NCBI GenBank assembly: GCA_035602605.1
Contig: DATNLZ010000056.1
Location: 114,494-178,493, forward strand
Reading direction: 5' to 3'
DNA: 64,000 bases
DNA from: DASQHY01 sp035602605
GTDB taxonomy: Bacteria > Acidobacteriota > Terriglobia > Acidiferrales > UBA7541
Shown here in pieces: positions 44,383 to 54,829 of this stretch (the first letter of the stretch is position 1; each line of letters starts with the position of its first letter). The notes under the pieces are model-generated. The model ran no database searches. It saw nothing but the letters and a program-made list of their open reading frames with translations, and had not been told where the DNA came from. Both the position numbers and the translations under genes were made by a program.

Positions 44383-46677
44383 TTAGAAAATTTTCTCCTG
44401 GCGGCGAAGATTTCCGAAGGTTCCGATATTGGCGATAATGAAGGCCACACGAAACTGATTTTCAGTACGAACGCTCGAGAGATTGAGACGGCGGTACTCG
44501 AGAGCCAGGCCGCAACAGGCCCCATTGTAGCTGACCTGCACGAGCTGGTTCTGCAGAATGGCTCCGGCAATGTCATAGCTGAAGCCCGCGGCCATATTAA
44601 ATCCTTTGCGATTGAAGTCCCCATAGCCGAGAACAGCGCGGATCTGGTTCGAGAAAGGTTGGACGATGGGGTCGGCTTTGATATTGAAGTGCGCCAGGGT
44701 AAGAAAAACCTCGCGGTAAGGGCGTACTTTGAGGAGCGTGCCGATCGTGGCGAGCCTTCTGCGCTGCGTGTCGTAGCCGAGGATCAATTCAGCATCGTAA
44801 ATGCCTCCGGGTGTAATTTTCAAGTCGCTGACGATGGGCGACCAACGGCGCGGAGTGTCAGCGAAGGCGAACGGAGTCATGGAATTCAGCGCGGCGAAAA
44901 CGTTGCGCTGTCCGGTGACCAGCGCGCCGCCAAACGTAGGATCGAAATAATGCTTCTGCACAAGACGCCAGGTGAGAAGCTGGTCGGCGGGAGCATCGCC
45001 TAGTTTGCGATAGAGGCGCTGGATGATGCCATACTCGACCTCGTTGGTATTGGTCAGCGTTTCGTCGGCATCAAAACGGATGAAGCGGCTGAAATCGTGG
45101 ACCCCGGTGACGTAATTGTAAGTGAGGCGCGGTTCAACGGTGTGTTTCCACTTCGTGCCCACGCCATCCCAAACTCGTGCGAAGGAAGGCGGGCGTAGAT
45201 CCACGCTAAATTCGCCGGTGGTGCGCGCAAAAGAATGGCCGGCAACGGAACCGTTCATCAGTTCGGACCCGTAGCGGGTGGCGCGGAAGGCAGCCGTGGT
45301 GGTAACGCCGAGCCATGGTCCCCAGTGAAGCGGCAGGGTGACACGCGGCGCGATTTCGGAACGCTGCACGGCGGCCGGTGTATCGATGGCGGCATCCTGA
45401 CGATGAAGCGCACCGGCAAATGAATCGAAAGCAAAATAAATGGGCCAGCGTTTCCAGGGTGCCTGCTCGACAGAGCTGAAACGCGCTTCCGGTGCGCTCT
45501 GGATGACCACGGAAGTTTCCGGCTGGATGCTGAGGAAATTTTTGTCATGCAGCGCAGCGAAGTTGAGGCTGAAGCCACTGAAATTGTTGGAGACGAAGAA
45601 TGAGCTGCGCAGATCGGCGTTGACCGCTTCGCCGAAGGATTCAGCGAATGCCAAGCGAAACGTAAGCGAGGAAAGTTGGTTGAACTCAGCAACGGCGCGC
45701 CAGCCATGAGGGAGGAGTGCGTCTGCTTCGAGGTGCTGCCGGTGGCCGCCCTGGGGAATACGCACACCATTGGCGCCTTCGAGACCGCGGTCGCGCACGC
45801 CGAAATAGTTGTAAGTGAAGTGAGTATTGTCTGACGGGCGCGCGCGAACTTCGGCGTTCTGGCTCCATCCGCGACGGCTGAGGTATTGCGCGCCAATTGT
45901 GGCGTCCATCCAACTGGAAGGCGCCCAGTAGAATGCGTCGCCGAGAACAAAGCCCTTGCGCGAGGATTGCCCTGCATCGGGAAGCAGAAAGCCTGACTGG
46001 CGGACGCGTCGCCCTGCCGGAGCGGTCGCATAGGGAAGATAAAACAGCGGGATGCTGAAGAGGCGAAAATTGGCGTTGACCAGGGCCACAGTTTTATCCA
46101 GATGAACAGTGGCGCGCTTGGCATAAAATTTCCATTTGGGGCGGTCGGGCTGGCAGACCGTCAGCCACACGCCGTGGAGGACGTAGGTGCCCGCGTCGAG
46201 ACGCTGGATCTGGCGGGCTTCAAAATAAAGAGGATTTTCGGTCACGAGAATTGCGGAGTTGGGACGCCGGTCGATCTTTATGGTGCCGCGAACATCGCTG
46301 AACGTACCCACACCGTTCTCGACGTTGTATCGGCCTTCGGAAGCCTCAAGGTGCTGATTCAGGTAGTCAAATTCGACGTGTCCGCGGGCCATTGCTTCGG
46401 ATGTGGCGGCATTATATTCCATGTGGTCGGCGCGAAGGCGCACGTCCAGATAGCGAAGCTGCACGTCGTCGTCGGCGCTGTAGAGGTCGCCTTGGCGGCG
46501 TTGCGGGCCGTTGGCGGAGAGCTCGGCGACCCCGCGAGCCTGGCCCGAGCCGACGCGCTTTTGTGCAGCGTGGGCTGCGGAAACCAAGACAAAACACAAA
46601 AAGGAAAGAAGCAGAAAGCGGAAGAGAACAATAAAAAGCTTCGCCGCGTGTTGGGGGACCATGCGCAGACAGTGCAT
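44383..46677 (-). CDS. lptD: LPS-assembly outer-membrane protein
   Basis: 764 residues. The signal peptide (about 12-38, FIVLFRFLLLSFLCFVLVSAAHA) is followed by an OstA-like periplasmic jellyroll (about 60-170; LRADHMEYNAATSEAMARGHVEF and GVGTFSDVRGTIKI). A large beta-barrel follows (about 210-764) with PLFYLPYATAPAGRRVRQSGFLLP, the LptD lumen-gate region. It ends in Phe (RRQEKIF), the usual barrel-assembly signal. It inserts LPS in the outer leaflet with LptE. It agrees with lpxC in showing a lipopolysaccharide-type outer membrane. The gene is first of an lptD-amidase pair. Confidence 0.93.
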   Translation of the reverse strand: MHCLRMVPQHAAKLFIVLFRFLLLSFLCFVLVSAAHAAQKRVGSGQARGVAELSANGPQRRQGDLYSADDDVQLRYLDVRLRADHMEYNAATSEAMARGHVEFDYLNQHLEASEGRYNVENGVGTFSDVRGTIKIDRRPNSAILVTENPLYFEARQIQRLDAGTYVLHGVWLTVCQPDRPKWKFYAKRATVHLDKTVALVNANFRLFSIPLFYLPYATAPAGRRVRQSGFLLPDAGQSSRKGFVLGDAFYWAPSSWMDATIGAQYLSRRGWSQNAEVRARPSDNTHFTYNYFGVRDRGLEGANGVRIPQGGHRQHLEADALLPHGWRAVAEFNQLSSLTFRLAFAESFGEAVNADLRSSFFVSNNFSGFSLNFAALHDKNFLSIQPETSVVIQSAPEARFSSVEQAPWKRWPIYFAFDSFAGALHRQDAAIDTPAAVQRSEIAPRVTLPLHWGPWLGVTTTAAFRATRYGSELMNGSVAGHSFARTTGEFSVDLRPPSFARVWDGVGTKWKHTVEPRLTYNYVTGVHDFSRFIRFDADETLTNTNEVEYGIIQRLYRKLGDAPADQLLTWRLVQKHYFDPTFGGALVTGQRNVFAALNSMTPFAFADTPRRWSPIVSDLKITPGGIYDAELILGYDTQRRRLATIGTLLKVRPYREVFLTLAHFNIKADPIVQPFSNQIRAVLGYGDFNRKGFNMAAGFSYDIAGAILQNQLVQVSYNGACCGLALEYRRLNLSSVRTENQFRVAFIIANIGTFGNLRRQEKIF

Positions 46678-46995
46678 CCTAAAATGACGCCAAAAGGAGT
46701 TAGCCTAGCACGCGAAACGACGCCGAGCAAAGCGCGTCAGCGCACGGCCCATCCATTGGATGTGGGTTTACGGTACTTCTTTTTGAGTGCAGACGACTGA
46801 AATGACCCGTGGTTCTCGGAAAACAATCACGTTTACCGAGGATGCAGGAGTTGGGGTTGCAAATCGGGCGTGCGAATGATACTGATACATTCCCTGTGGA
46901 CCGGGCCGCAAGTTGCGCTATAACAACAATCAGATAGGTGTTGCTAACAAGCTTCCCCGTCGTTATTTTGTTCGCCATTTTTTAAGGAGCACGAC
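46678..46995. other. 318-bp divergent promoter region
   Basis: Separates lptD (minus) from the VPS10/BNR gene (plus) and must hold both promoters. A TTGCAA (46855-46860) followed 17 nt later by TACTGATA is a weak plus-strand promoter candidate, and a TATAAC lies at 46919-46924. No gene is seen. Confidence 0.3.
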
Positions 46996-49900
46996 ATGAC
47001 TGGCATGATCAAGCAGGCGGTGAGGTTCGCGTTGCTGGCGGGGGGCTTGGCGTTTTGGAATTTCACGTTGGGCATGGCATCGGGATGGGCGCAGGCGAAA
47101 CCGGGTGGCGGGGAAGCCCCCGATACCGTCACTGCGGTCAAGAATTTGCAATTCCGGGAGATCGGCCCGGCTGTCATGGGAGGTCGAATTGACGATTTTG
47201 CTGTGGTCGAAAGCAATCCGAATATTGTGTACGTCGGGACGGCCACCGGCGGAATCTGGAAAACGACCAATGCAGGGACGTCATGGGAGCCGCTATTTGA
47301 CAAGCAAAGTGTTTCGACCATTGGTGACTTGGCGTTAGCTCCATCGGATCCAGCGATTGTGTGGGCCGGCACGGGTGAGCCCAACAACAGGCAAAGTTCT
47401 TCGTGGGGAGATGGAATTTATAAGTCCACCGATTCGGGGAAGACGTGGACCAAGATGGGACTCGAAGATACGCGGCACATTGGGCGCGTGGTGATCCATC
47501 CTCTCAATCCCAACACCGTTTACGTTGCGGCGCTCGGACACCTGTGGGGACCAAACCATGAGCGTGGAGTCTTCAAGACGAACGATGGCGGGAAGACCTG
47601 GACGCAATCGCTTTTCGTCAACGAGGACACCGGGGTGTCCGATATAGCCATGGATCCGGAAAGTCCCGAGACGCTGTACGCGGCCGCGTACGAAAGGCGG
47701 CGCACGCCGTACGGCTTCGTTGGCGGTGGGCCGCATGGGGCCATTTACAAAACCACTGACGGCGGTGCGACGTGGCGAAAGCTGGCCAAAGGTTTGCCGT
47801 ATGAAACTGGCGGCGACGTTGGGCGAATCGGTCTCGATATCTTCCGCAGAAATCCAAATATTGTGTACGCGGAAATTCAGCACTCCAAGGGCGGGGTTTT
47901 TCGCAGTGAAGACAAAGGCGAGACGTGGACGAAGATGAGCAGCACGAATCCGCGGCCGTCGTACTACAGCCAAATTCGGATTGATCCCAACAACGACCTG
48001 CGCATCTGGATTCTGGGCGCGCCGATGTCTTATTCAGAGGATGGCGGGAAAACGTTTTCAACACGACGCGTCACGAGGATTCACGGCGACTTCCACGCTA
48101 TGTGGATCAATCCGGCGAACTCAAACCATCTTATCGTAGGCAGCGATGGCGGGATTTATTGGAGCTACGACGCCGGGCGCACCTGGGATTTCGTGAACAC
48201 GATTCCCCTGGGCCAATTCTACGAAATCGGTGTGGATATGCAGAAGCCGTATCATGTTTGCGGCGGGTTACAGGACAATGCAAGCTGGTGTGGGCCGAGC
48301 CAGACGCTTGGACCGGACGGGCCCATCAACGAAGATTGGGTGCGGATCGTAGGTGGCGATGGATTCTACGCACAAATTGATCCAGCCGATCCGAATACTG
48401 TTTATTCGGAGGCGCAGGACGGGCATTTGCTGCGGCGCAATCTGCACACACTCGAAGCGCGCTCGATTATGCCCTACGCGCGCGAAGGCGAAGCCCCGTA
48501 CCGATTCCAGTGGAACTCGCCCATCGTAATCTCAGCGTTCGATCACAACACCATTTATTACGGCGGAAACTTCGTGTTCAAGTCAACCAATCGCGGCGAT
48601 CTGTGGACGAGGCTTGGCCCGGACCTGACCACCGGCGTTGAACGAAACAAATTAGCGATTCTCGGAAAGATTCCGGACAAGAATACATTGTCGCGAGCCG
48701 ACGGCGTCCAGCACTATCCGACGATTACTTCGATCAGCGAGTCACCGGTTTCCGCGAAGGTGCTTTGGGCCGGGACCGACGACGGAAATCTGCAAGTGAC
48801 CCGCGATGACGGACGGACCTGGAAAAATGTCGCAGGGCGCGTTCCAGGCGTACCGAAGGGAACTTATGTCAGCCGCGTGATTGCATCGCGAGGGGCCGAA
48901 GGGACTGCGTATGCGGCCTTCGATGGGCATCGCGCCGACGACTACAACGTGTACGTCTTTATGACCACGGACTATGGCGATACGTGGAAAGCGATTTCCA
49001 GCGGCATACCGAAGAAGGCCGGTTCGGTACACGTTATCCGCGAACATCCCCAAAATCACAATTTGCTTTTTGCTGGGACGGAATTTGGGATGTACGCATC
49101 GTGGGATCGAGGGGCCAGCTGGTGGCCTTTCCGGCTGAACCTGCCCACTGTTCCGGTCTACGACATCGCAATCCATCCGCGCGACAATGACCTGATTGTT
49201 GCGACGCATGGCCGCTCGATATGGATCCTCGATGACTTGACGCCGATCGAGAAAATAAATCCCAACACGGTGGGGCAGGACCTGGCCCTGTTTGACTCGC
49301 GCCCGGCAACCGCTTGGCGCACATACTCGACGCGATGGTTTAGCGGGCATAAGAGTTTCGCTGCGAAGAATCCGGCTTACGGTGCGCTGATTACGTATTA
49401 CCTGAAGTCCGCTGTGCCCGCTGTGCCGCCGAAGGCCGACGCTGCAGAGGGCGAGGAAAGTCCGGGAGAAAGCCGAGGAGGCGTGGGGCGACGTGGAGGC
49501 GCTGGCGGAGCGGGGAGCGAAGGCGCCGCCGAGAATAAAGGAAAAACAAAGATCACGATTCTGGATAAAGACGGAAAAGAGGTACGTCACTTCGATGGGC
49601 CGGGCGCTGCCGGCGTGAACCGCGTGAATTGGGATTTGCGTTATGACCCACCGGCACAACCCTCAGCACAACAACTCGAAGCGCAGGCGTCCGGTTTCTT
49701 CGGCTTTGGACCGCGCGGGCCACTGGTTGAGCCGGGTGAATATGCGGTGAAGATCAGTGCTGCGGGCAAAGATGCCACCGGCAAGATCACAGTCGAAGAG
49801 GATTCACGGCTGGAGCTCTCCGCGGCCGACCGTGCGGCGCGCCGCGAGACTATCGCGGAGCTCTATGAAATGGCAAAAAATGTCGAGAAAGGGCGCGACA

Positions 49901-50358
49901 CAATCGTGGGACTAAAGGAAGCGTTGACCGCGATGAAGAATTCATGGAAGAAAGAAACTGAAAAACCCAACGGCATAAAAGTTCCGGACAACGTAAAGAA
50001 TGCAATGGATTCCTTGTCAAAGAAAGTTGATGAGCTGCATACCAAGTTCGTCCCTCCGGCCATTCCGATGGGTAATGCCGGGCCTCCGCTTGAATATATT
50101 GCGCCGCCGCTGCCGGGCCGCGTGGAGAGCTTGCTGGCCGAAATCGGCGGTTACACGGCCGCTCCGTCGGGGCAGGAGATGCAGGAGCTCGAGGATGTAA
50201 CCAAGCTCGCAGACGATGCATTGGGCAAGTTAAAAAAGGTTGTGGACGAAGATCTTGCCAACTTGAATAAAACAATGAACGAGACGGGCATGCCGCATAT
50301 TCGAATACTTGCGCCGGTGGCGCGACGCGATGCTGAGGACGATTCCGAGCAAAAGTGA
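46996..50358 (+). CDS. Exported VPS10/BNR Asp-box repeat protein
   Basis: 1120 residues with a signal peptide (about 1-33, ending GWAQA) and AAGGAG 7 nt before ATG. At least ten Asp-boxes (S/T-x-D-x-G-x-T-W) are visible, for example KSTDSGKTW, KTNDGGKTW, KTTDGGATW, RSEDKGETW, TRDDGRTW and TTDYGDTW, forming a sortilin/VPS10-like beta-propeller (about 45-780). The C-terminus has GPRGPLVEPGEYAVKISAAG, a beta module, then a helical end (about 930-1110). These proteins are usually called glycosyl hydrolases, but no catalytic residues are evident here. The next gene starts 48 nt later and is also exported, so the two probably act together on extracellular peptides or glycans. Confidence 0.92.
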   Translation: MTGMIKQAVRFALLAGGLAFWNFTLGMASGWAQAKPGGGEAPDTVTAVKNLQFREIGPAVMGGRIDDFAVVESNPNIVYVGTATGGIWKTTNAGTSWEPLFDKQSVSTIGDLALAPSDPAIVWAGTGEPNNRQSSSWGDGIYKSTDSGKTWTKMGLEDTRHIGRVVIHPLNPNTVYVAALGHLWGPNHERGVFKTNDGGKTWTQSLFVNEDTGVSDIAMDPESPETLYAAAYERRRTPYGFVGGGPHGAIYKTTDGGATWRKLAKGLPYETGGDVGRIGLDIFRRNPNIVYAEIQHSKGGVFRSEDKGETWTKMSSTNPRPSYYSQIRIDPNNDLRIWILGAPMSYSEDGGKTFSTRRVTRIHGDFHAMWINPANSNHLIVGSDGGIYWSYDAGRTWDFVNTIPLGQFYEIGVDMQKPYHVCGGLQDNASWCGPSQTLGPDGPINEDWVRIVGGDGFYAQIDPADPNTVYSEAQDGHLLRRNLHTLEARSIMPYAREGEAPYRFQWNSPIVISAFDHNTIYYGGNFVFKSTNRGDLWTRLGPDLTTGVERNKLAILGKIPDKNTLSRADGVQHYPTITSISESPVSAKVLWAGTDDGNLQVTRDDGRTWKNVAGRVPGVPKGTYVSRVIASRGAEGTAYAAFDGHRADDYNVYVFMTTDYGDTWKAISSGIPKKAGSVHVIREHPQNHNLLFAGTEFGMYASWDRGASWWPFRLNLPTVPVYDIAIHPRDNDLIVATHGRSIWILDDLTPIEKINPNTVGQDLALFDSRPATAWRTYSTRWFSGHKSFAAKNPAYGALITYYLKSAVPAVPPKADAAEGEESPGESRGGVGRRGGAGGAGSEGAAENKGKTKITILDKDGKEVRHFDGPGAAGVNRVNWDLRYDPPAQPSAQQLEAQASGFFGFGPRGPLVEPGEYAVKISAAGKDATGKITVEEDSRLELSAADRAARRETIAELYEMAKNVEKGRDTIVGLKEALTAMKNSWKKETEKPNGIKVPDNVKNAMDSLSKKVDELHTKFVPPAIPMGNAGPPLEYIAPPLPGRVESLLAEIGGYTAAPSGQEMQELEDVTKLADDALGKLKKVVDEDLANLNKTMNETGMPHIRILAPVARRDAEDDSEQK

Positions 50359-50406
50359 CGAATCGGACTGTTTCCTACAGATGTTTGTCAGAAAGGAAAA
50401 AGATCA

Positions 50407-53400
50407 ATGCGCGCAATGATTGCTCTGGGACGGTGGGTTAGTGCGGTGCTTGGGGTGTTGGGGCTGGCGATGTGGCTCAAGGTTCCCCCGTCGCGTGCGC
50501 AAACTCTGTCGCTCGAACAGGACGCCCAGGACGACAAATCAGAGCAGAAAGACGCGAAGAAGACAGATGAGAAAAAGGGTTTACCGCTCAAGCCGGAGCG
50601 GAAAATTGAGTTCACGACTGATGAAGGCACCTGGCTCTCGCTCGACGTTTCGCCCGATGGCAAAACGATTCTTTTTGATTTACTCGGCGATCTATACACT
50701 TTGCCGGTTGAGGGCGGGCAAGCCAAGCAGCTCACCAAGGGCATGGCCTTCGATAGCCAGCCGCGATATTCGCCCAACGGTCAATCCATCGCTTTTCTTT
50801 CCGACCGCGACGGCGCCGAAAGCGTTTACGTGATGAAGGCAGACGGCAGCGGCGAACCCAAACAGCTCAGCAAGGATCAGGGATCGGATTTTGCTTCGCC
50901 TGCATGGACACCCGACAGCCAGTATGTGATTGTCTCCAAATCGTCAGGACTCGGCGCTTATGAATTGTGGATGTATCACGTGCAGGGCGGCTCGGGAGTG
51001 CAAATCACTAAGGCCAAGCCAACTCCAACAACGCCGCGCCGCGACCGGCACAACGCGGTTGGCCCCAGCGTGTCACCGGATGGACGTTATATCTATTATT
51101 CGCGACGCACGGGCGGCTTCGAGTACAACGCGCAATTTCCGCTATGGAGCGTGGCGCGACGCGACCGCCGCACCGGCGACGAAGATATTCTTTTGCGAAG
51201 GCTAGGCAGCGCGTTCCGCCCGATGATTGCGCCGGACGGAACAACTTTGATCTATGCCACGCGCGAGGAGACCGATACCGCTCTGCGCATTCGCGATCTC
51301 TCCACCGGCGAGGACCGGTTGTTGAAATATCCGGTGCAGCGCGACGACCAGGAGTCGCGATTTACGCGCGACCTCTGGCCGGGGTACGCGTTTATGCCCG
51401 GCGCAACAGAAATTGTGTATACCACCGGGGGAAAAATTCATAGGCTAAGCATCAGCTCCGGCGAAGATCGTGTGATCCCGTTTACCGCGCGCGTGACACA
51501 GGAACTGGGGCCGAAACTCGATTTTCCTCAAAAGGCAGACGAAGGTCCTGTAAAGGTGCGGCTGATCCAAGGTGCGGTGCAATCCCCGGATGGAAAAAAA
51601 CTGGCATTCTCCGCGCTGACGCATCTGTATGTTGTGGAACTACCTGGCGGAAAGCCGCAACGGGTGACAGCGGGTGACGCGCGCGAGTTCGAGCCAGCAT
51701 GGTCACCGGATGGTCAATGGCTGGCTTACGTGACGTGGTCCTCCGAGGGCGGGCAGATCTGGAAGGTGCGGCCCGGCGGCGGCACGCCACAGAAAGTAAG
51801 CAGCGTCTCCTCGTTTTACAGCGACATCGCTTGGTCGCCGGATGGCGCGCGCATCCTTGCGCTGCGCGGTTCGGCTTATGACCGTGAAAACAGCGAAGTT
51901 GACTTTGGGCAAACGCCAGGCACCGATCTCATTTGGATTCCTGCCGAAGGTGGCACCGCAAATTTAGTTCTTCCGGCTCGCGGCGCAGGCAAGCCGCATT
52001 TCACCCATGATAAAGATCGGATCTATGTGTACACCCAGGGCGGGCTCGTCTCGCTGCGCTATGATGGCACCGACCGGCGCACGCATCTGCAAGTAAAAGG
52101 GACCGGCCAATACGCTGCGGAAGAGCCCGTGGCCGCGAACGATGTGCGCGTCAGCCCGGACGGCATGTGGGTGCTGGCACACATCATGAATCAGCTGTAT
52201 GTGGCTGCAATGCCGGAAGTGGGGGGCGAAGCGCCCACGATCACGATCAATACGCCGTCAGTGGCATCGCAGCGGATCACCGATGTGGGCGCTGATTATT
52301 TTGATTGGGCCGACGACGGCAAGACGATAACGTGGGCGATTGGCGCCAGTTTCTTCCGGCAACCCTTCAGCGCGATTACGTTTGAGCCGCCGAAGACCGG
52401 TGAGAAGAAGAGTGACGAGGCTAAAGAGAAAGAGAAAAGAGCCCCCGATAAGAAAGGTGTCAAGAAAGCCGATAAGGATGACGAAACGACTGCGCAGAAG
52501 AAACCGCATACCTTCAAGGAGCAGGGCAAGAACGTCCAAGAAATCCCTGTAGCTCTTGAGTTCCCGCGCAAGACGCCCAAGGGCACAATTGTTCTGCGCG
52601 GCGCCACGGTCATCACCATGAAGAGCGACGAGGTGCTCAAGGATGCGGACATCGTGGTAAAAAATAATCGCATCCAGTCGGTGGGGACGCGCGGGACGGC
52701 GCCCGAAGGCGCGGAAATATTCGATGCGTCGGGGAAGACGATTGTACCCGGTTTCGTCGATACCCACGCGCACTGGTTCGAAATTCGGCGTGGCATCCTG
52801 GACACGCAAAATTGGAATTTCCTGGCGAACCTGGCCTATGGAGTTACCACGGGTCTCGATGTACAAACGGCTACAAACGATATGTTTGCCTACCAGGACC
52901 TAGTGGAGACAGGCGATATCATCGGCATGCGGGCCTATTCGACCGGGCCAGGCGTTTTCTCCAACAATAATTTCCAGTCTGAAGAAGAAGTTGAAGGGGT
53001 GCTCACGAAGTACAAGAAATACTATGGCACACGCAACATCAAGAGCTACGTGGTGGGAAATCGTAGGCAGAGGCAATGGATGGTCGAGGCCTGCAAAAAA
53101 CTCGGTATGATGCCGACCACCGAGGGCGCGCTCGATCTAAAACTTGATCTTACGCACGTCATTGATGGGTTCCACGGCAACGAGCACACCCTTCCGATTA
53201 TTCCGCTGGAAAACGACGTTGTTCGACTATTCGCGGAATCTGGAACTGCCGACACGCCGACGCTGATCGTGGCTTACGGTAGTCCATGGGGCGAGAATTA
53301 CTTCTACGAAACCACCGAAGTGCACGATGATGCCAAGCTCAATCGCTTCACGCCGCACTCGGTGATTGATCGTAAGTCCAAGCGCCGGCAGGGATGGTTC

Positions 53401-53832
53401 CGCAAGGACGAATATTCCACCTCGAAGCTGGCCGAGGGCGTAGCGAAGATTTTTCGCGCCGGCGGGCGAATCGGCATCGGCAGCCACGGACAGTTGCAAG
53501 GATTGGGATATCACTGGGAAATGTGGCTAGTGGCCAGTGGGGGTATGACGGCGATGGAGATACTGCGCTGCGCGACGATGAATGGGGCGCTGATCGTAGG
53601 TCTCGCGCAGGAAATTGGCAGCATCGAGCCCGGCAAGCTTGCCGACATGGTGATACTGGACAAGAATCCGCTCGAGGACATCCATAACACGAATACCGTT
53701 CACTGGGTCATGAAGAACGGAGAACTCTTCGAAGGCGATACGCTCAATCAGGTGTGGCCGGAGAAGAAATCGCTACCACCACTGTGGTTTTGGAACGACC
53801 GGTCGCCGGCCATAAAGACGGCGGCGAACTAA
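50407..53832 (+). CDS. WD40/PD40 propeller-amidohydrolase fusion, exported
   Basis: 1141 residues with a signal peptide (about 1-36, PPSRAQT). Residues about 60-660 hold repeated PD40 (TolB-like) blades: DVSPDGKTILFDLLGD, PRYSPNGQSIAFLSDRDG, SVSPDGRYIYYSR, PAWSPDGQWLAYVTW, IAWSPDGARILALRG. A Lys/Glu-rich linker (about 660-710) joins the metal-dependent amidohydrolase domain (about 725-1141), with DTHAHW as the HxH metal motif and IEPGKLADMVILDKNPLEDI at the end. The family includes prolidase-like peptidases. Spacing of 48 nt from the VPS10/BNR gene suggests one operon. Third amidohydrolase in the window, and the only one fused to a propeller. Confidence 0.92.
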   Translation: MRAMIALGRWVSAVLGVLGLAMWLKVPPSRAQTLSLEQDAQDDKSEQKDAKKTDEKKGLPLKPERKIEFTTDEGTWLSLDVSPDGKTILFDLLGDLYTLPVEGGQAKQLTKGMAFDSQPRYSPNGQSIAFLSDRDGAESVYVMKADGSGEPKQLSKDQGSDFASPAWTPDSQYVIVSKSSGLGAYELWMYHVQGGSGVQITKAKPTPTTPRRDRHNAVGPSVSPDGRYIYYSRRTGGFEYNAQFPLWSVARRDRRTGDEDILLRRLGSAFRPMIAPDGTTLIYATREETDTALRIRDLSTGEDRLLKYPVQRDDQESRFTRDLWPGYAFMPGATEIVYTTGGKIHRLSISSGEDRVIPFTARVTQELGPKLDFPQKADEGPVKVRLIQGAVQSPDGKKLAFSALTHLYVVELPGGKPQRVTAGDAREFEPAWSPDGQWLAYVTWSSEGGQIWKVRPGGGTPQKVSSVSSFYSDIAWSPDGARILALRGSAYDRENSEVDFGQTPGTDLIWIPAEGGTANLVLPARGAGKPHFTHDKDRIYVYTQGGLVSLRYDGTDRRTHLQVKGTGQYAAEEPVAANDVRVSPDGMWVLAHIMNQLYVAAMPEVGGEAPTITINTPSVASQRITDVGADYFDWADDGKTITWAIGASFFRQPFSAITFEPPKTGEKKSDEAKEKEKRAPDKKGVKKADKDDETTAQKKPHTFKEQGKNVQEIPVALEFPRKTPKGTIVLRGATVITMKSDEVLKDADIVVKNNRIQSVGTRGTAPEGAEIFDASGKTIVPGFVDTHAHWFEIRRGILDTQNWNFLANLAYGVTTGLDVQTATNDMFAYQDLVETGDIIGMRAYSTGPGVFSNNNFQSEEEVEGVLTKYKKYYGTRNIKSYVVGNRRQRQWMVEACKKLGMMPTTEGALDLKLDLTHVIDGFHGNEHTLPIIPLENDVVRLFAESGTADTPTLIVAYGSPWGENYFYETTEVHDDAKLNRFTPHSVIDRKSKRRQGWFRKDEYSTSKLAEGVAKIFRAGGRIGIGSHGQLQGLGYHWEMWLVASGGMTAMEILRCATMNGALIVGLAQEIGSIEPGKLADMVILDKNPLEDIHNTNTVHWVMKNGELFEGDTLNQVWPEKKSLPPLWFWNDRSPAIKTAAN

Positions 53833-53848
53833 GCTGGCGCTAAATAAT

Positions 53849-54829
53849 CTAGGAGCCGGCTGGAGTTGTTTCGCTCGCTGATTCCTGTAACGTTTTTTCG
53901 CGTTCGGTGCGATACCAATCCCAGGTTCTCTGCAAGCCTGCCTCGAAATCGACTTGTGGATCGTAGCCCAGAACTTCGCGTGCCTGTCCGATGTCCGCCT
54001 GCGAATCGCGAATGTCACCATCGCGCGGCGGCTCAACTTTTGCGGCTATTGTTTTGCCCGAAAGTTTCTCGAGCAGCCGAAGAGTTTGGTTCAACGTGAA
54101 GCGGACACCGGTGCCCACATTGAATACTCTTCCATTCGCGTTAGGTGCCTCGCAGGCGAGCAGATTGGCCTGAACCACATTCTCGACGTAGGTAAAATCA
54201 CGCGATTGTTCGCCATCACCAAATACAATTGGCTGATCATCCTCAAGGGCTGCCGTGATAAATTTCGAGAGCACCCCCGAATACTGCGAATGAGGATCCT
54301 GACGGGGGCCAAAGACGTTGAAATACCGGAGCAAAACAGCTTCCAGACCATAACAGCGTTCAAACACCTTGGCGTACGATTCGCCAACTAGCTTCGATAC
54401 GCCGTAGGGCGAAATCGGTGCGGGCTCCATGGTTTCGACCTTGGGTAGTATCGGCGTTTCCCCATAGGCTGCGGACGATCCGGCAAACACAACGCGTTTC
54501 ACTTTTGCATCGCGCGCGGCCACCAAGACGTTAAGCGTGCCGTCCACATTGACGCGGTTTGTTTCGAGCGGATCTTTTACCGAACGGGGCACCGACGTCC
54601 GGGCAGCGAGATGCAGAACGTAATCCGCTTCGTGGCAAGCGCGCCGCACCATCTCCAGGTCAGTAATGCTACCCTTGACGAACGTGATCTTGCCGCGGAT
54701 CTCGCCCATGTTTTCATCTTTGCCGCCGGATAGATCATCTAACACGACAACGCTGTGGCCGCGGCGCACAAGTTCCTCGACTGTGTGCGAGCCGATGAAT
54801 CCCGCCCCACCGGTTACTAGATAACGCAT
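53849..54829 (-). CDS. UDP-N-acetylglucosamine 4-epimerase-like SDR (WbpP/WbgU type)
   Basis: 326 residues, extended SDR. NAD-binding VTGGAGFIGSHTVEELV, catalytic GSSAAYG and YGVSK, and RYFNVFGPRQDP. The ARTSVPRSVKDP segment is typical of WbpP/WbgU-type epimerases acting on UDP-GlcNAc/GalNAc rather than GalE. It lies close to the UDP-HexNAc 6-dehydrogenase gene, so the pair could provide UDP-GalNAcA-type sugars for surface polysaccharide. The C-terminal tail (TLQESASETTPAGS) is extra. Convergent with the WD40-amidohydrolase gene. Confidence 0.9.
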   Translation of the reverse strand: MRYLVTGGAGFIGSHTVEELVRRGHSVVVLDDLSGGKDENMGEIRGKITFVKGSITDLEMVRRACHEADYVLHLAARTSVPRSVKDPLETNRVNVDGTLNVLVAARDAKVKRVVFAGSSAAYGETPILPKVETMEPAPISPYGVSKLVGESYAKVFERCYGLEAVLLRYFNVFGPRQDPHSQYSGVLSKFITAALEDDQPIVFGDGEQSRDFTYVENVVQANLLACEAPNANGRVFNVGTGVRFTLNQTLRLLEKLSGKTIAAKVEPPRDGDIRDSQADIGQAREVLGYDPQVDFEAGLQRTWDWYRTEREKTLQESASETTPAGS

